A program made the translations under genes and the position numbers. A stretch of 41,557 bases of DNA from an uncultured Algibacter sp. (GTDB lineage Bacteria; Bacteroidota; Bacteroidia; Flavobacteriales; Flavobacteriaceae). Positions 29,985 to 41,409 of the stretch are shown in pieces. The stretch lies in assembly GCA_938003745.1 (NCBI GenBank), contig CALKXS010000022.1, positions 1 to 41,557 on the forward strand, in the 5' to 3' direction. Position 1 is the stretch's first letter. The number at the start of each line of letters is the position of its first letter. A model generated the notes under the pieces. The model had not been told where the DNA came from. It searched no databases and was given only the letters and a program-made list of their open reading frames with translations.

Positions 29985-31307
29985 ATGAAAGTATTAAAGT
30001 TTGGCGGCACCTCTGTAGGATCTATTGAAAATATTCAAAATGTAAAGAATATTATAAATGATGGAGAAAAAAAGGTAATTGTACTATCTGCTATGTCTGG
30101 AACAACAAATACACTTGTTTCAATTGCAAATGACATTAAAAATAGCCAACCAAATGAAGCCGTTAACACTATTAACAAATTACATAAAAAATATTTTAAT
30201 GTAATTGACAATCTTTTACAAAATAAAAACATAAACACCGACACAAAAAACTATGTGACTGGTATTTTTAATTTTCTACTGGAACGTACTTATAAAGATT
30301 TTTCTCAATCTCTAGAAAATGTTATTGTTGCTCAAGGCGAATTACTTTCAACATACATGTTTAATGGTTATTTAAATCAAGAAGGTATTAGCTCTACATT
30401 ACTATCTGCCTTAGATTTTATGCGAATTGACAAAGCAAAAGAACCCAATACAGCATACATAAAAGAAAATTTAGAAACGATTTTAAAAAACACAACTGAA
30501 GCTCAAGTTTATATTACTCAAGGCTTTATTTGTTTAGACGATGATGATGCCATTTCTAACTTACAACGAGGTGGAAGCGATTATACCGCAACAATTATTG
30601 GAGCAGCTATAGTTGCTGAGGAAGTTCAAATTTGGACAGACATTGATGGCATGCACAATAATGACCCTAGATATGTTGAGAACACAAGACCAATATCTAG
30701 CTTATCGTTTGATGAAGCTGCAGAATTAGCATATTTTGGAGCAAAAATACTTCATCCACAAACGGTAACACCCGTAAGAGCAGATAATATTCCTGTCCGT
30801 TTAAAAAACACTATGGATCCTGAAGCTCATGGCACTTTAATTTCTAGTCAAACATCCGAGAGTGGCATTAAAGCACTTGCAGCAAAAGACAACATTACTG
30901 CTATTAAAATTAAATCCGGCAGAATGCTACAAGCTCACGGTTTCTTGAAAAAAGTATTCGAAATTTTCGAAGTTTACGAAACGTCAATAGACATGATTAC
31001 AACATCAGAAGTTGCTGTCTCTTTAACTATCGATGATGATAGAAATTTAGATAAAATAATTACCGAATTAGAAGCTTTTTCAACTATTGAAGTTGATAAA
31101 AACCAAAGTATAGTTTGTCTGGTTGGTCATTCTATTGTAAATCATTCTGAAACTTATAAATTATTTAAAATTTTACAAGACGTTAAAATAAGAATGATTT
31201 CTTACGGTGGAAGTAAAAATAATATTTCATTACTTGTTAACGCCAATGATAAAATAAACACGCTAAGGAAGCTAAACGATTATTTATTTGAATTGGCCAC
31301 TTTATAA
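29985..31307 (+). CDS. lysC: Aspartate kinase (monofunctional)
   Basis: 'MKVLKFGGTSVGSIENIQNV', 'LQRGGSDYTATIIGAAIVAEEVQIWTDIDGMHNNDPR', 'GAKILHPQTVTPVRADNIPV'. Confidence 0.92.
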   Translation: MKVLKFGGTSVGSIENIQNVKNIINDGEKKVIVLSAMSGTTNTLVSIANDIKNSQPNEAVNTINKLHKKYFNVIDNLLQNKNINTDTKNYVTGIFNFLLERTYKDFSQSLENVIVAQGELLSTYMFNGYLNQEGISSTLLSALDFMRIDKAKEPNTAYIKENLETILKNTTEAQVYITQGFICLDDDDAISNLQRGGSDYTATIIGAAIVAEEVQIWTDIDGMHNNDPRYVENTRPISSLSFDEAAELAYFGAKILHPQTVTPVRADNIPVRLKNTMDPEAHGTLISSQTSESGIKALAAKDNITAIKIKSGRMLQAHGFLKKVFEIFEVYETSIDMITTSEVAVSLTIDDDRNLDKIITELEAFSTIEVDKNQSIVCLVGHSIVNHSETYKLFKILQDVKIRMISYGGSKNNISLLVNANDKINTLRKLNDYLFELATL

Positions 31308-31374
31308 TTAAAAATTGAAGCGATTAGCCAAAAAGGATCATTTTTCAACAACCCTTTTTATTTTTTTCATGAAT

Positions 31375-32667
31375 TTATGAATTCATTATATCTTCGACCT
31401 CATCAGCTTCAATAGGAATATTTCGCATTAAATTGAACGGATCTCCGGATTTTTGTATCACAACATCATCTTCTAAACGAATACCAAAGCCTTCATCAGG
31501 AATATAAATTCCAGGCTCTACAGTAAACACCATATTTGCTTGCATAGGCTCAGTTAAAATACCATAATCATGAGTATCTAATCCCATATGATGTGACGTA
31601 CCATGCATAAAATATTTTTTGTATGCTGGCCAATCAGGATTTTCATTTTGAACATCAACTTTGTCTAGCAAATTCAAACCAAGCAACTCCGAAGTCATTA
31701 TTTTACCAACCTCAACATGATAATCTGCCCAAACAGTTCCAGGTGTTAACATTTTTGTCGCTTCATTCTTCACCCTGTTTACTGCATTATAGACCGCTTT
31801 TTGTCTGTCTGTAAATTTCCCAGAAACAGGCACAGATCTTGTCATATCACTAGAGTAATTAGCATACTCTGCACCAATATCCATAAGAATTAATTCCCCA
31901 GATTTACATTGTTGATTATTCTCTATATAATGTAAAACATTAGCATTGTTACCAGACGCAACAATAGGTGTGTACGCAAATTTCTTAGACCTGTTTATTA
32001 AAAGTTCATGAGTAAATTCTGCTTCAATTTCAAACTCCCAAACATTAGGTTGTACAAAATTTAAAATTCTCCTAAATCCTTTTTCCGTGATATCACAAGC
32101 TTGTTGAATTAAATCTATTTCAATTTGATCTTTAACAGAACGTAATCGCTGTAAAATAGGGTTACTTTTTGCTACACGATGAGCTGGAAATCTATCTTTT
32201 ATCCATTTATTAAAACGATCTTCTCTAGTTTCAGTTTCCACAGATGCTCTATAGTGCTCATTCGTATTAATATAAACAGTATCACATTGTGTCATTATTT
32301 CAAACATAATTCTTTCCATGTCTTGTAACCAATACACAGTTTTTACACCACTAGTTTCAAAAGCTCTCTCTTTTGTTAACTTTTCTCCTTCCCAAATGGC
32401 AATATGTTCATTTGTTTCTTTTAAAAATAAAATCTCTCGATGTTTCTCATTTGGGCAATCTGGAAAAATTACAAAAATGCTCTCTTCTTGATCTACTCCA
32501 CTTAAATAAAAAAGATCTCTATGCTGCTCAAAAGGCATTGTACTATCAGCACTAATTGGATAAATGTCGTTAGAATTAAATACCGCTAAGCTACTTGGAT
32601 GCATTTTGGCTGCAAAGTTTTTTCTATTTTTGATAAATAATTCTCTATTTATTGGGTGATATTTCAT
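31375..32667 (-). CDS. Aminopeptidase P family protein (M24)
   Basis: 'LMDIGAEYANYSSDMTRSVPVSGKFTDRQ', 'HGTSHHMGLDTHD', 'FTVEPGIYIPDEGFGIRLEDDVV'. Confidence 0.93.
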   Translation of the reverse strand: MKYHPINRELFIKNRKNFAAKMHPSSLAVFNSNDIYPISADSTMPFEQHRDLFYLSGVDQEESIFVIFPDCPNEKHREILFLKETNEHIAIWEGEKLTKERAFETSGVKTVYWLQDMERIMFEIMTQCDTVYINTNEHYRASVETETREDRFNKWIKDRFPAHRVAKSNPILQRLRSVKDQIEIDLIQQACDITEKGFRRILNFVQPNVWEFEIEAEFTHELLINRSKKFAYTPIVASGNNANVLHYIENNQQCKSGELILMDIGAEYANYSSDMTRSVPVSGKFTDRQKAVYNAVNRVKNEATKMLTPGTVWADYHVEVGKIMTSELLGLNLLDKVDVQNENPDWPAYKKYFMHGTSHHMGLDTHDYGILTEPMQANMVFTVEPGIYIPDEGFGIRLEDDVVIQKSGDPFNLMRNIPIEADEVEDIMNS

Positions 32668-32903
32668 ATTATCTTTATTTAAAACTCCATAAAAATACAG
32701 AATCTTAAGTTATTATTAATAACGTTTAGTAAGACCTTGATTTTTCGCAAGCAAAACCTAATATTTATTAAAATTTAAGTCAAACAATATAAACTTAAGA
32801 CACATATTATACAAACACATCATTTAATATCAAAATAATTTCTATTAAATATCCGTAAAGAGGCATAATTGAGTAAAAAGCCTTATTTTAGATAAAAAAT
32901 AAC

Positions 32904-33820
32904 ATGAATATCTTCAGTTTTACAGCTCATTTTGATAGTGAAGAGACTTGTCGTCTTCATTTTAAAATCAGAACGCGATAAAATAGGTATAAAGTGCCAT
33001 CGATGTGGTCATGACAAGTATTATTGGATTAAAAGTCGTTGGAGTTATGAATGTAAATCCTGTAGAAGTCGTATCTCTCTTCGTAGTGGTGCCATAATGC
33101 AAAGTTCTAAGCTGTCATTTATGACTTGGTATAAAGCGATGTTTCTAATGACTATTACTAAAAAAGGGTTTTCTTCAAAAGAAATTCAAAAGCAGTTAGG
33201 TTTAAAAGATATGAACCTGTCTGAGCCATGGTTCACAAGTTGCGTAAGGCTATGGGGAATCGAGATGATCCCTATACTTTGTTAAGATATGATTGAAATG
33301 GATGAGGGATATTTTACTGTTGAATCTTCTTAAATAGAACAATAAAAAGGAACAAGAGGTCGTGGAGCTGTTGGGAAACAAAATGTTATGATTATTGCTG
33401 AGTCCACACCACTAGAAGACCCAACAACACAAAAGAAAGATTGCCAATGTCCTTATTTCAAAGCTAAAATATTAAATAATCATAAAGCAGAAGGAGTCCA
33501 TACGACTATTAAAGATTCTATAGGAGAACAGAGCATTGTCTTTACAGATAAAAGCACATCTTATGTGGATATTGCAGACTTTGTAGAACTACATATTACT
33601 GATAAGTCTGATAAAGAAACTACAAAAGAGACCTTGAAGTAGGTACATATTACTATTAGTAATGCTAAACGAAATCTATTAGGTAATTATAATTATCATA
33701 AAATCAAACGAAAATACCTCCAGTTGTATCTAAATGAATTTGTGTAAAAACTTAATCGAAGGTATTTTGAAGAAAAACTCTTCGATAGACTTGTCACTGC
33801 TGGAATTACAGGATTATGAA
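32904..33820 (+). pseudogene. Decayed IS1595-family transposase
   Basis: 'IGIKCHRCGHDKYYWIKSRWSYECKSCRSRISLRSGAIMQSSKLSFMTWYKAMFLMTITKKGFSSKEIQKQLG'; downstream 'MDEGYFTVESS', 'VFTDKSTSYVDIADFVELHIT', 'ISNAKRNLLGNY' in different frames with stops. Confidence 0.85.
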
Positions 33821-33959
33821 TGATTACGGATATTCAAAAATTTCTAAAATTCATTTTAAATCAAATGTCATACCTCATAAATTAAAAAAGGTTAAAAGAA
33901 TTTAAACGTTTTGGCTTTATTTTTGAACAATAGACTATTCTGCTTTCTAATCAAAACCA

Positions 33960-35012
33960 CCAAATACGCTTAAATTCACTTATAATTTTCTTATGTTTTA
34001 CTCTAGAAGGGTTTTCACAAGAAGAAGACCCCAGTTTAAAAATTTCCTTAGACTGTACTCATTTGACAATATATACATCAAACAAATGCTAAATAATATT
34101 CAATTTATAAAAGATCAAAACTATGCAGATGTCCATTTATTTTTAACAAGAAAAACAAATAGAAGTGGTGGCAGATTCTATAAGATCGAATTTATTTGGT
34201 AAAAATGAGTTTAAAGATATAAAGGATAAACTATCTTATTCTACAGATAAAACAATGTCTAATAAAGATAAATGCAACAAAACTTTAAAGTTTATAAAAA
34301 TAGACCTCATTGGATATTAGATAGAAAAAGAGCATACAGACGTAGTAAGCATTAAAGTAAAAAAGGAGTACACAAAGCTGAAGAAGGAGATATTCAAGAC
34401 CCATGATATTCATGAGTTTTTGATATAAACACAAGAGGTAACGGAGAAAAATCAAAAAAGAAACTAGATATTAATTCAGGGATGTTATTAGTATTAGAGT
34501 CAACTAATCTGCAAGAGCTTTTGGCGGCCTTGAATCATTAAGTTTACAGAAACAAATATTTTTACTGGTATTTTAAACTAGCAGTAGAATACAACTTTTT
34601 TAATGACTCAAAATCTACAATAAACAAATTACACTTTCATATAGAAACGATATTGAATATAATAATTATATAGAAAAAACAGTTTTTGGACAAGAGAAAT
34701 AACAACGTTGAGAACATGAGAATTAAACCTTGGTGGAAAAGTTCAGCAAAAAATAAGGAATGTATACGGAGAAGCTTCTTTTGAGCAATATCTTCATGAC
34801 ATTGGTTTAAAGACTTTCTCTTTTCATATTGGAGCTAATTTAAGACTTTTTAAAGGATTCAACTTAAACCTAAGTGGAGGTTATTATATTTCTTGAAACC
34901 AAATTAATTTACCTGCTGGTGATGTTTCATTAAAAGAATTACTACTTCAATAATAATTAGCTTCAGGATACGAATACTCATTAAACATGGAGATAAGTTA
35001 TTCTTTTAGGTA
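33960..35012 (+). pseudogene. Decayed outer-membrane beta-barrel-like protein gene
   Basis: Frames give 'LCFTLEGFSQEEDPSLKIFLDCTHFDNIYIKQ', 'NNIQFIKDQNYADVHLFLTRKTNRSGGRFYKIEFI', 'FDINTRGNGEKSKKKLDINSG', 'SFHIGANLRLFKGFNLNLSGGYYIS', 'SGYEYSLNMEISYSFR'. Confidence 0.55.
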
Positions 35013-35286
35013 AATGTATTACGCCGTAGTTAATCCAAGGTTTAATTTTTAAGCTTAAAAAGCACCAAAACCAACTTAATTAAAAAAAAATAAAAGCGCT
35101 TTTTTTGATTTAGATTTTGTTTAAAAAAATATGAATTCACATAAAACAAGTATAGCAATAAATAAATACTTAGTTTTTGATTTTTTAACATTAAAACAAG
35201 CTTAAAACTGAGAAATTATTCGTTTTCCTAAAAATTTGCTAACTATTTTGGAATCGTTCTAAATAATAAAAACATGACATTTGTTA

Positions 35287-35318
35287 TTTGCCTATATATA
35301 TCTGCTAACCTACCTTTG
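35287..35318 (+). promoter_or_regulatory. Bacteroidota-type promoter upstream of sdhC
   Basis: TTTG-N20-TACCTTTG. Confidence 0.55.
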
Positions 35319-35345
35319 CATAAATCATAAACCAACTTCAAAATA

Positions 35346-36023
35346 ATGAGTGGATTTTTCAAATCTTCGATTGGAAGAAAGGTAGCCATGGCGCTTTCAG
35401 CTTTTTTCCTAATGTTTTTCTTACTTCAACATTTTGCAATTAACATCTTATCTGTTCTCAGTCCAGATGCATTTAATGAAGTATCTCATTTCATGGGAAC
35501 AAATCCTTTAATACAATATGGATTACAACCGGTATTAATATTCGGTGTTGTATTTCACTTTGTAATGGGATTTATTTTAGAACTTAAAAATAAAAAGGCA
35601 CAAGGTGTGGCTTATGTTAAAAACAATGGTACTGCAAATTCTACTTGGATGAGTAGAAATATGATTTGGAGTGGTGTTGCTATTTTAGCTTTTGTAGTAT
35701 TACACTTTATTGATTTTTGGTTTCCAGAAATTAACACAAAATTTATTCAAGGCGATTGGTCTGGAACAATTGAAGGTGTTGAAGGATTTCGTTACTACGA
35801 AGAATTAACACATAAATTTGTTAGTCCAATTCGTGTTAGCGCTTATGTTATAGCATTCGTATTTTTAGGACTGCACTTAATGCATGGTTTCACTTCTGCT
35901 TTCCAATCTATGGGAGCCACAGCAGGAAGAAAACAAAGACTTCAAAATATAGGAAAAGCTTATTCAATTATAATTCCATTAGGCTTTATAATTATTGCTC
36001 TTTATCATCATTTTAACCATTAA
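35346..36023 (+). CDS. sdhC: Succinate dehydrogenase/fumarate reductase cytochrome b subunit
   Basis: 'SSIGRKVAMALSAFFLMFFLLQHFAIN', 'LHLMHGFTSAFQSMG'; followed by sdhA and sdhB. Confidence 0.92.
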   Translation: MSGFFKSSIGRKVAMALSAFFLMFFLLQHFAINILSVLSPDAFNEVSHFMGTNPLIQYGLQPVLIFGVVFHFVMGFILELKNKKAQGVAYVKNNGTANSTWMSRNMIWSGVAILAFVVLHFIDFWFPEINTKFIQGDWSGTIEGVEGFRYYEELTHKFVSPIRVSAYVIAFVFLGLHLMHGFTSAFQSMGATAGRKQRLQNIGKAYSIIIPLGFIIIALYHHFNH

Positions 36024-36035
36024 TCTTAGATAATT

Positions 36036-38048
36036 ATGACTTTAAATTCAAGAGTGCCTAAAGGTCCAATTAAAGATAAATGGACAGATTATAAAAACAA
36101 AATAGATTTAGTAAATCCTGCCAATAAACGTCATATTGATGTTATAGTTGTAGGTACTGGTTTAGCTGGTGGTTCTGCTGCTGCTACACTTGCAGAACTT
36201 GGTTATAATGTAAAAGCTTTTGCTTATCAAGATTCTCCAAGACGTGCTCACTCTATTGCAGCACAAGGTGGAATTAATGCAGCGAAAAATTACCAAGGAG
36301 ATGGTGATTCAACATACAGATTATTTTACGATACAGTAAAAGGTGGTGATTACCGTTCTCGTGAAGCAAACGTATATCGTTTGGCTGAAGTGTCTGCAAA
36401 CATTATTGATCAATGTGTTGCTCAAGGTGTTCCTTTTGCTCGTGATTATGGTGGATTATTAGACAATCGTTCTTTTGGTGGAGTATTAGTTTCTAGAACG
36501 TTTTACGCTAAAGGGCAAACAGGACAACAATTACTACTAGGAGCTTATTCTGCAATGAATAGACAAATTGCTCGTGGTAAAATTGAAATGTTTAACCGTC
36601 ATGAAATGCTTGATGTTGTTAAAGTTGATGGAAAAGCCAGAGGTATTATTGCTCGTAATTTAATTACTGGAGAAATAGAAAGACATTCTGCACATGCTGT
36701 GGTGATAGCTTCTGGAGGATATGGAAACGTATTCTTCTTATCAACCAACGCCATGGGGTCTAACGTTTCTGCGGGATGGAAAATTCATAAAAAAGGTGCA
36801 TTTTTTGCAAATCCTTGTTATACACAAATTCACCCAACATGTATTCCTCGTTCTGGAGATTATCAGTCTAAATTAACATTAATGTCTGAGTCTTTACGTA
36901 ACGATGGTCGTATTTGGGTACCAAAAAAGATGGAGGATGTTATGGCAATTCGAGAAGGTCGTAAAAAACCAACCGATTTGTCTGAAGAAGAAAGAGATTA
37001 TTACTTAGAGCGTCGTTATCCAGCTTTTGGAAACTTAGTCCCTCGTGATGTAGCATCTCGTGCCGCTAAAGAACGTTGTGACGCTGGTTACGGTGTTAAC
37101 GCTACTGGTGAAGCTGTATATTTAGATTTTGCTTCGGCAATAGATCGTTACGGAAAAGAGCAGGCAAAAATTCAAAATATAAAAAATGCCTCAGATGTCA
37201 AAATATACGAATTAGGTCAAGCCATAATAGAAGCTAAGTACGGAAACTTATTCCAAATGTATGAGAAGATTGTAGATGAAAATCCATACAAAACACCTAT
37301 GATGATTTATCCTGCAGTACACTATACAATGGGTGGCGTTTGGGTTGATTATAATTTAATGACTACGGTTCCTGGATTATACTGTATTGGAGAAGCTAAC
37401 TTCTCTGATCACGGAGCAAACAGACTTGGAGCATCAGCCTTAATGCAAGGTTTAGCTGATGGTTATTTTGTATTACCATATACTATTGGAGATTATTTAT
37501 CTGATGATATTAGAACTGGAAAAATAGCTACGGATACTGCCGAATTTGATGAAGCAGAAAAAGATGTAAAAGAGCGCTTAGACTTTTTTATTAATAATAA
37601 AGGTGAAAACTCTGTTGATTATTACCACAAGAAATTAGGTAAAATCATGTGGGAGAAATGTGGAATGTCCCGTAATGAGAAAGGTCTTAAAGAGGCTATG
37701 GTAGAAATTAAAGCGTTACGTGAAGATTTCTGGAAAAACGTTTCTGTGCCAGGAGGATTAGAAGAGATGAATCCTGAATTAGAAAAAGCAGGTCGTGTTG
37801 CCGATTTTATTGAATTAGGCGAATTGTTTGCTAAAGATGCACTTTCTAGAGAAGAATCTTGTGGTGGACACTTTAGAGAAGAATCTGCTGAAACTGACGG
37901 ACCTCAAAAAGGAGAAGCTAAACGTAATGACAAAGATTTTGCTTTTGTTTCTGGATGGGAATTTAAAGGCGAACCTGCAGATGCCGTTTTACATAAAGAA
38001 GAATTAGAATTTAATGATATTGAACTAAAACAACGTTCATACAAATAA
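36036..38048 (+). CDS. sdhA: Succinate dehydrogenase/fumarate reductase flavoprotein subunit
   Basis: '[27 protein letters not shown]', '[24 protein letters not shown]', '[29 protein letters not shown]'. Confidence 0.96.
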   Translation: MTLNSRVPKGPIKDKWTDYKNKIDLVNPANKRHIDVIVVGTGLAGGSAAATLAELGYNVKAFAYQDSPRRAHSIAAQGGINAAKNYQGDGDSTYRLFYDTVKGGDYRSREANVYRLAEVSANIIDQCVAQGVPFARDYGGLLDNRSFGGVLVSRTFYAKGQTGQQLLLGAYSAMNRQIARGKIEMFNRHEMLDVVKVDGKARGIIARNLITGEIERHSAHAVVIASGGYGNVFFLSTNAMGSNVSAGWKIHKKGAFFANPCYTQIHPTCIPRSGDYQSKLTLMSESLRNDGRIWVPKKMEDVMAIREGRKKPTDLSEEERDYYLERRYPAFGNLVPRDVASRAAKERCDAGYGVNATGEAVYLDFASAIDRYGKEQAKIQNIKNASDVKIYELGQAIIEAKYGNLFQMYEKIVDENPYKTPMMIYPAVHYTMGGVWVDYNLMTTVPGLYCIGEANFSDHGANRLGASALMQGLADGYFVLPYTIGDYLSDDIRTGKIATDTAEFDEAEKDVKERLDFFINNKGENSVDYYHKKLGKIMWEKCGMSRNEKGLKEAMVEIKALREDFWKNVSVPGGLEEMNPELEKAGRVADFIELGELFAKDALSREESCGGHFREESAETDGPQKGEAKRNDKDFAFVSGWEFKGEPADAVLHKEELEFNDIELKQRSYK

Positions 38049-38058
38049 AAAAGACACT

Positions 38059-38799
38059 ATGGATTTAACACTTAAAATTTGGAGACAAAAAGACGCTTCT
38101 TCTAAGGGTCAAATGGTCGATTATAAAGTTACTGAGATTTCAGAACATATGTCTTTTTTGGAAATGATGGATGTTTTGAACGAACAACTAGTTAACTCTG
38201 GCGAAGAACCTGTAGCTTTTGATCATGATTGTCGTGAAGGTATCTGTGGGATGTGTTCGATGTATATTAACGGAGAAGCTCATGGACCAGATAGAGGCGT
38301 AACAACATGTCAATTACATATGCGTATGTTTAAAGATGGAGATACTATAACTATCGAACCATTTAGAGCAGCAGCATTTCCTGTAATAAAAGATTTAGTA
38401 GTAGATAGAATGGCTTTTGAACGTATTCAACAAGCTGGAGGTTACATTTCTGTAAACACTTCTGGAAATACTCAAGATGCCAATTCACTACCCATTTCTA
38501 AGCATGCTGCTGATGAAGCTATGGATGCAGCAACCTGTATTGGTTGCGGAGCTTGTGTTGCAACTTGTAAAAACTCTTCTGCTATGTTATTTGTAGGCGC
38601 TAAAGTATCTCAATACGCTTTACTACCTCAAGGTCAAGTCGAAGCTATAGACCGTGTTCAAAACATGGTTGCACAAATGGATTTAGAAGGTTTTGGAAAC
38701 TGTACAAATACTGGAGCTTGTGAGGTTGAATGCCCTAAAGGGATTTCACTTGACAACATTGCGAGAATGAATAGAGAACTTATGAAGGCTAATATATAA
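38059..38799 (+). CDS. sdhB: Succinate dehydrogenase/fumarate reductase iron-sulfur subunit
   Basis: '[23 protein letters not shown]', '[24 protein letters not shown]', '[15 protein letters not shown]'. Confidence 0.96.
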   Translation: MDLTLKIWRQKDASSKGQMVDYKVTEISEHMSFLEMMDVLNEQLVNSGEEPVAFDHDCREGICGMCSMYINGEAHGPDRGVTTCQLHMRMFKDGDTITIEPFRAAAFPVIKDLVVDRMAFERIQQAGGYISVNTSGNTQDANSLPISKHAADEAMDAATCIGCGACVATCKNSSAMLFVGAKVSQYALLPQGQVEAIDRVQNMVAQMDLEGFGNCTNTGACEVECPKGISLDNIARMNRELMKANI

Positions 38800-38824
38800 A
38801 ATACATAGCTTTTATTATATCAAA

Positions 38825-38868
38825 GTAAACCTATTCTGAATAAATCAAGAATGGGTTTGCTATTTTAT
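38825..38868 (+). terminator. Rho-independent terminator after sdhB
   Basis: AAACCTATTCT...AGAATGGGTTT hairpin then T-rich. Confidence 0.6.
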
Positions 38869-38988
38869 ACTATATACCTTCCTCATAAAATATTCACATT
38901 AAAACCCTTAGCTAACTACGTTTTTTCTTTCACAATCAACACTTTAGAATAGTATTGTATTTTTAAACACCATAATTACTCATTAATT

Positions 38989-40094
38989 GCTGTACTCAAT
39001 AACTTAACGTAACAAATCTAAAATTAAATAGATTTGTAATATGAGTAAAAAACATAGACGGATTTCTCTTGGTAAAAGAATCAAGATTGAGACACTTTTA
39101 AACGAAGATAAATCCAAAACTTACATCGCTAAAAAACTTAATAGATCTCGTTCTACAATCTCTAAAGGAATCAATAAATGGTTTGTAGGTGGACAAGGAA
39201 AATATGATGCTAAAATTGCTGATTGGTGTGCCAAAGATGACTATACCAGCAAAAGAAACCTTGACAAAATATCATCCTATAAAAAACTTAGATTTTATGT
39301 ATTTAAAGGACTTTTATCACAATGGACTCCTGAACAAATTGCAGGAAAACTAAAACTAGATTTTCCTAATAATCCAATTATGTCAATATCTCATGAGTCG
39401 ATTTATACACAGCCTCAAGCTCGTTTAAATAAAAAGTTAATGAAGCTTATTGTACGAAAAAACATAAATAAGAACCCCTGAAAAAAGACTTGGAACTGGA
39501 AGTAAAATAGTCAATCAAGTCCGTATTGAGAACAGACCAAATCATATTGAGTTAAGAGAAGAGATTGGTCATTGGGAAGGTGATTTGATAATAGGTAAAA
39601 ACCATAAATCTGCTATAGGGACAATTGTAGAACCTAAGTCCAGGTACACTTTAATCCTAAGACTTAAAGCTAGAAACTCCAAATAAGTTGCCAAAATGTT
39701 CTCTAAAATTCTTAATAAACTAAACCCTATTCTCAAAAAATCTATGACATATGATAACGGAATTGAAATGGCTAGACATAAAGAAATAACGAATAAAACA
39801 GGAATGAAAATTTACTTTGCTCACTCCTATTCTTCATGGCAAAGAGGGACTAACGAAAACACAAATGGACTCATCAGAAGACACCTCCCAAAAGGAACAG
39901 GTTTCAATCTAATTGACAATAAACAATTAATGAGTATTCAAGAAAAATTGAACAATAGACCTAGGAAAATTATTGGATTTAAAACTCCTAATGAAATTAC
40001 TAAAACTAAATATTACATTATTACCTTTTATTTGATTAATATTCACAAGAACATCGCATCAATAAAACCTAGTTGTAGAAGGTACTACTATTGA
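38989..40094 (+). pseudogene. IS30-family transposase, disrupted
   Basis: 39041-39481 'KKHRRISLGKRIKIETLLNEDKSKTYIAKKLNRSRSTISKGINKW'; linking frame 'IELREEIGHWEGDLIIGKNHKSAIGTIVEPKSRYTLILRLKARNSK'; then 'MTYDNGIEMARHKEI...YFAHSYSSWQRGTNENTNGLIRRHLPKGTGF'. Frameshift near 39480 and in-frame TAA near 39685. Confidence 0.88.
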
Positions 40095-40262
40095 TCAAAC
40101 AAAATATGGAGTGCCTATCTATAGGAATCCCTTCAAAATATATAGGAACATCCCTCTTAGTAAATGACAAAAAACACAACCTGTTTATTTTCAATACATT
40201 AAGTGTCAATCTCCTAGTTTAAAACATTGATTTTAAGCGTGTCATATAGGTTATTCTGACTT

Positions 40263-40696
40263 ATGTTTGTAATGAAGAAAACCAATGTTATCACTAAAAA
40301 TAGTGAATTAACTCGTGTCCTTAACACTCATTTACAAGGAAGAATAAATTTAGCGCGATTAAAACTGATTTCACATTTTGTAATCGCCCTATACAAAGTA
40401 CAAACAGTTACTTTTGAAAAGCCAGCTAATGCTTTTGATACCGAATCTAGCTATGAATCTTCTTTAAGATGCATACCTTATTGCTCGTCTTGTTTTCAAC
40501 CTACTTCCCAAGCAAGACAAACTCATACTGAGTATTGATAGAACCAATTGGAAGTTTGGGCAAACCAATATCAATGTTTTTATGTTAGACATTGTTTACA
40601 AAACAGTTGCCTTCCCGTTGCTATTTACTATGCTTGATAAAAGGAGAAACTCTAATAGTGAATGAAGAGCGCATCGATTTAATCAATAGGTTTATT
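40263..40696 (+). pseudogene. IS4-family transposase N-terminal remnant
   Basis: 'LTRVLNTHLQGRINLARLKLISHFVIALYKVQTVTFEKPANAFD' then 'LIARLVFNLLPKQDKLILSIDRTNWKFGQTNINVFMLDIVYKTVAFPLLFTMLDKRRNSN', abruptly cut at the inverted IS30 piece. Confidence 0.75.
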
Positions 40697-40909
40697 TGCC
40701 TTGTCCACCCACAAACCATTTATTGATTTCTCTAGAGATTGTGGAGCGAGATCTGTTAAGTTTTTTAGCGATATAAGCTTTGGATTTATCTTCGTTTAAA
40801 AGTGTCTCAATTTTGATTCTTTCACCAAGAGAAATCCGTCTATGTTTTTTACTCATATTACAAATCTTTTTAATTTTAGATTTGTTGCGTTAAGTTATTG
40901 AGTACAGCA
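40697..40909 (-). repeat. Inverted copy of the IS30 5' end (terminal repeat + first ~55 codons)
   Basis: Reverse complement TGCTGTACTCAATAACTTAACGCAACAAATCTAAAATTAAAAAGATTTGTAATATGAGTAAAAAACATAGACGGATTTCTCTTGGTGAAAGAATC... nearly identical to 38988-39199. Confidence 0.9.
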
Positions 40910-40919
40910 TGCTTTAAAT

Positions 40920-40951
40920 AAAAAAGCCATTTAAATAAATTAAACGGCTTT
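40920..40951. terminator. Hairpin, probable terminator
   Basis: AAAAGCCATTTAA-ATAAA-TTAAACGGCTTTT. Confidence 0.5.
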
Positions 40952-40974
40952 TCGTAAATTGCAAATATCTAATA

Positions 40975-41290
40975 AGTCTCTCACATTTACTAGATGTTTC
41001 GCTATAATAGTCTCTCATATACAAAGATATAAGAATAAATAAGCAACACCCTGCTATAAATTGATAGGTTCTTATTGTATTTAACGAAAGTTCTAGCCTT
41101 TTTGGTATTTTTTTGATAACTTTTCTAAATAGAATGATTTCAATAATTAATGAGCTAACCCAAATACCAGGAATAAAATCTATAAATAAGAAAAAATCAT
41201 AAGCACCATGAAAAATAATACCGAATATTAGTCCTGATAAGTTTAAAACAACGAAATGGTTTAAACTTTTTGAGAATACAAAAGGGGTTG
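40975..41290 (-). pseudogene. PrsW-like intramembrane protease C-terminal fragment
   Basis: Reverse strand 'FSKSLNHFVVLNLSGLIFGIIFHGAYDFFLFIDFIPGIWVSSLIIEIILFRKVIKKI'; 'HGAYDFFLF' is PrsW-like; no N-terminal region visible. Confidence 0.4.
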
Positions 41291-41409
41291 TGGATATTTG
41301 TCTTTCGAAATATAAAATACTAAACTACAAACCAATATGTACTCAGTACTTTATAAAAATACGATAGAAATGGAAATTGTTCCTTATATTCCTAAAGCCA
41401 AGAGAGGTT

